Shown: in pieces, positions 63,577 through 64,000 of the stretch
Numbering within the stretch: the stretch's first letter is position 1
Layout of the letters: the number at the start of each line of letters is the position of its first letter
Source of the DNA: Coprenecus sp902388455
GTDB lineage: Bacteria > Bacteroidota > Bacteroidia > Bacteroidales > UBA932
DNA length: 64,000 nucleotides
Assembly: GCA_963931615.1 (NCBI GenBank)
Contig: OZ007032.1
Coordinates: 2,418,001-2,482,000, forward strand
Direction of reading: 5' to 3'
Made by a program: the position numbers and the translations under genes
Notes under the pieces: generated by a model
Seen by the model: only the letters and a program-made list of their open reading frames with translations
Told to the model about the DNA's origin: nothing
Database searches by the model: none

Positions 63577-64000
63577 TTATTGTTCGTAGCCCTGGGCATG
63601 GATGCCTATCTCCGCTCCCTCGGGAGTGACGAGGACCTCTCCGACTTCGGGACGGGCGAGGTGGCCGATGATGTCCCAGTCCTGGAAGTCATGGCGGAGC
63701 GTTTCGTGGAACTCGAGGGGGACAATATACAGGAGACGGTAGTCATCCCCACCGTTGACGGCGGCAGTAATGGGGTCGAGGTTCAGCTCCTGCGCCATCT
63801 CGAATGTCTTGGAGGCAATCGGAATCTTCCCTACGTAGATCTTGACTCCGAGGCCCGTATCAGCGGCTATGCGCTTGGCCGCTTCCCCGAGGCCCCTGCT
63901 GACGAAACATCCTCCGCACGGAGCCACACCCGCCTCGGAGAAACGTCCCGGAATACCCGGCTTGATGTAAGGGCTGAGGTATTCGCCTACAATGTATTTG
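63577..64000 (-). CDS. thiL: ThiL-like (AIR synthase-related) kinase, C-terminal part
   Basis: The frame is open to the window edge (minus strand), so only the C-terminal 140 or so residues are seen: YIVGEYLSPYIKPGIPGRFSEAGVAPC, then IAADTGLGVKIYVGKIPI, AAVNGGDDYRLLYIVPLEFHE and IIGHLARPEVGEVLVTPEG. The order and the GGDDYRLL motif match the C-terminal domain of thiamine-monophosphate kinase. Where ThiL normally reads DxSDGL the protein has GGCFVSRGLG; another frame there reads EDVSSAG, so either this is a divergent AIR-synthase-related protein or there is local damage. Confidence 0.65.
   Translation of the reverse strand, partial: KYIVGEYLSPYIKPGIPGRFSEAGVAPCGGCFVSRGLGEAAKRIAADTGLGVKIYVGKIPIASKTFEMAQELNLDPITAAVNGGDDYRLLYIVPLEFHETLRHDFQDWDIIGHLARPEVGEVLVTPEGAEIGIHAQGYEQ

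Overview
This window looks like a GC-rich chromosome segment from a gut-type member of the Bacteroidota, order Bacteroidales. The family cannot be fixed from sequence alone, though a Rikenellaceae-like or related lineage would fit. Three things point there. Start codons are preceded by the Bacteroidota -7 box TAnnTTTG, usually 18-45 nt upstream and without strong Shine-Dalgarno sites. The surface proteins are typical of the group: fimbrillin-like, BACON-like and 6-bladed propeller lipoproteins, and a BtuB/BtuG cobamide system. The housekeeping set also fits: class III Fbp, CtlX/RocD, GH3-family adenylase and DUF4143 ATPase.

Layout. 1-5.6 kb: the end of a surface lipoprotein, a citrulline/ornithine module (ctlX, rocD and a divergent YfcC-type carrier), and the C-terminal remnant of an FtsX-type permease. 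5.6-6.8 kb: a gene-free block of palindromic repeats. 6.8-19.0 kb, minus strand: ychF, an AspT-like transporter, fbp, dnaE, a DUF4143 ATPase behind 33-bp-period repeats, a U32 peptidase and a polyprenyl synthase. 19.1-30.8 kb: rsgA and a MATE pump (+), an S41 protease and a COG0523 metallochaperone (-), a TPR/HTH sensor-like protein (+), then GH3 adenylase, recO, rdgB, a DUF1016 fragment and an EamA exporter (-). 31-36.2 kb: RNase R, a doubly disrupted FtsX permease and a second repeat block with five tandem 105-bp units. 36.2-42.3 kb: an intact IS982-family element with a 7-bp target duplication, a beta-propeller lipoprotein, a GH3 glycosidase and gpmI.

42.4-43.8 kb: a REP-associated tyrosine transposase (RAYT) bracketed by two 41-nt palindromes; a third copy lies about 12 kb away at 30.86 kb. 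I consider this the most interesting system in the window, because the gene-free blocks at 6 kb and 35.5 kb are built from palindromes with the same AAGGTG/CACCTT arms. 43.86-49.9 kb: a cobalamin riboswitch and a four-gene cobamide-uptake operon. 50-55.3 kb: half of an MFS transporter, an Rpn nuclease, a small beta-barrel protein, an alpha-L-fucosidase and a truncated DUF1016 nuclease.

55.3-63.6 kb is an insertion-sequence wreck. It holds a decayed IS5-family element, an IS3-family element whose two halves lie about 6 kb apart in opposite orientation, an IS630-family element at one breakpoint, three surface-lipoprotein genes trapped between the halves, and a 162-bp MITE-like element whose ends match the IS5 remnant. 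One inversion between two TA dinucleotides would restore the IS3 element. The window closes inside a thiL-like gene.
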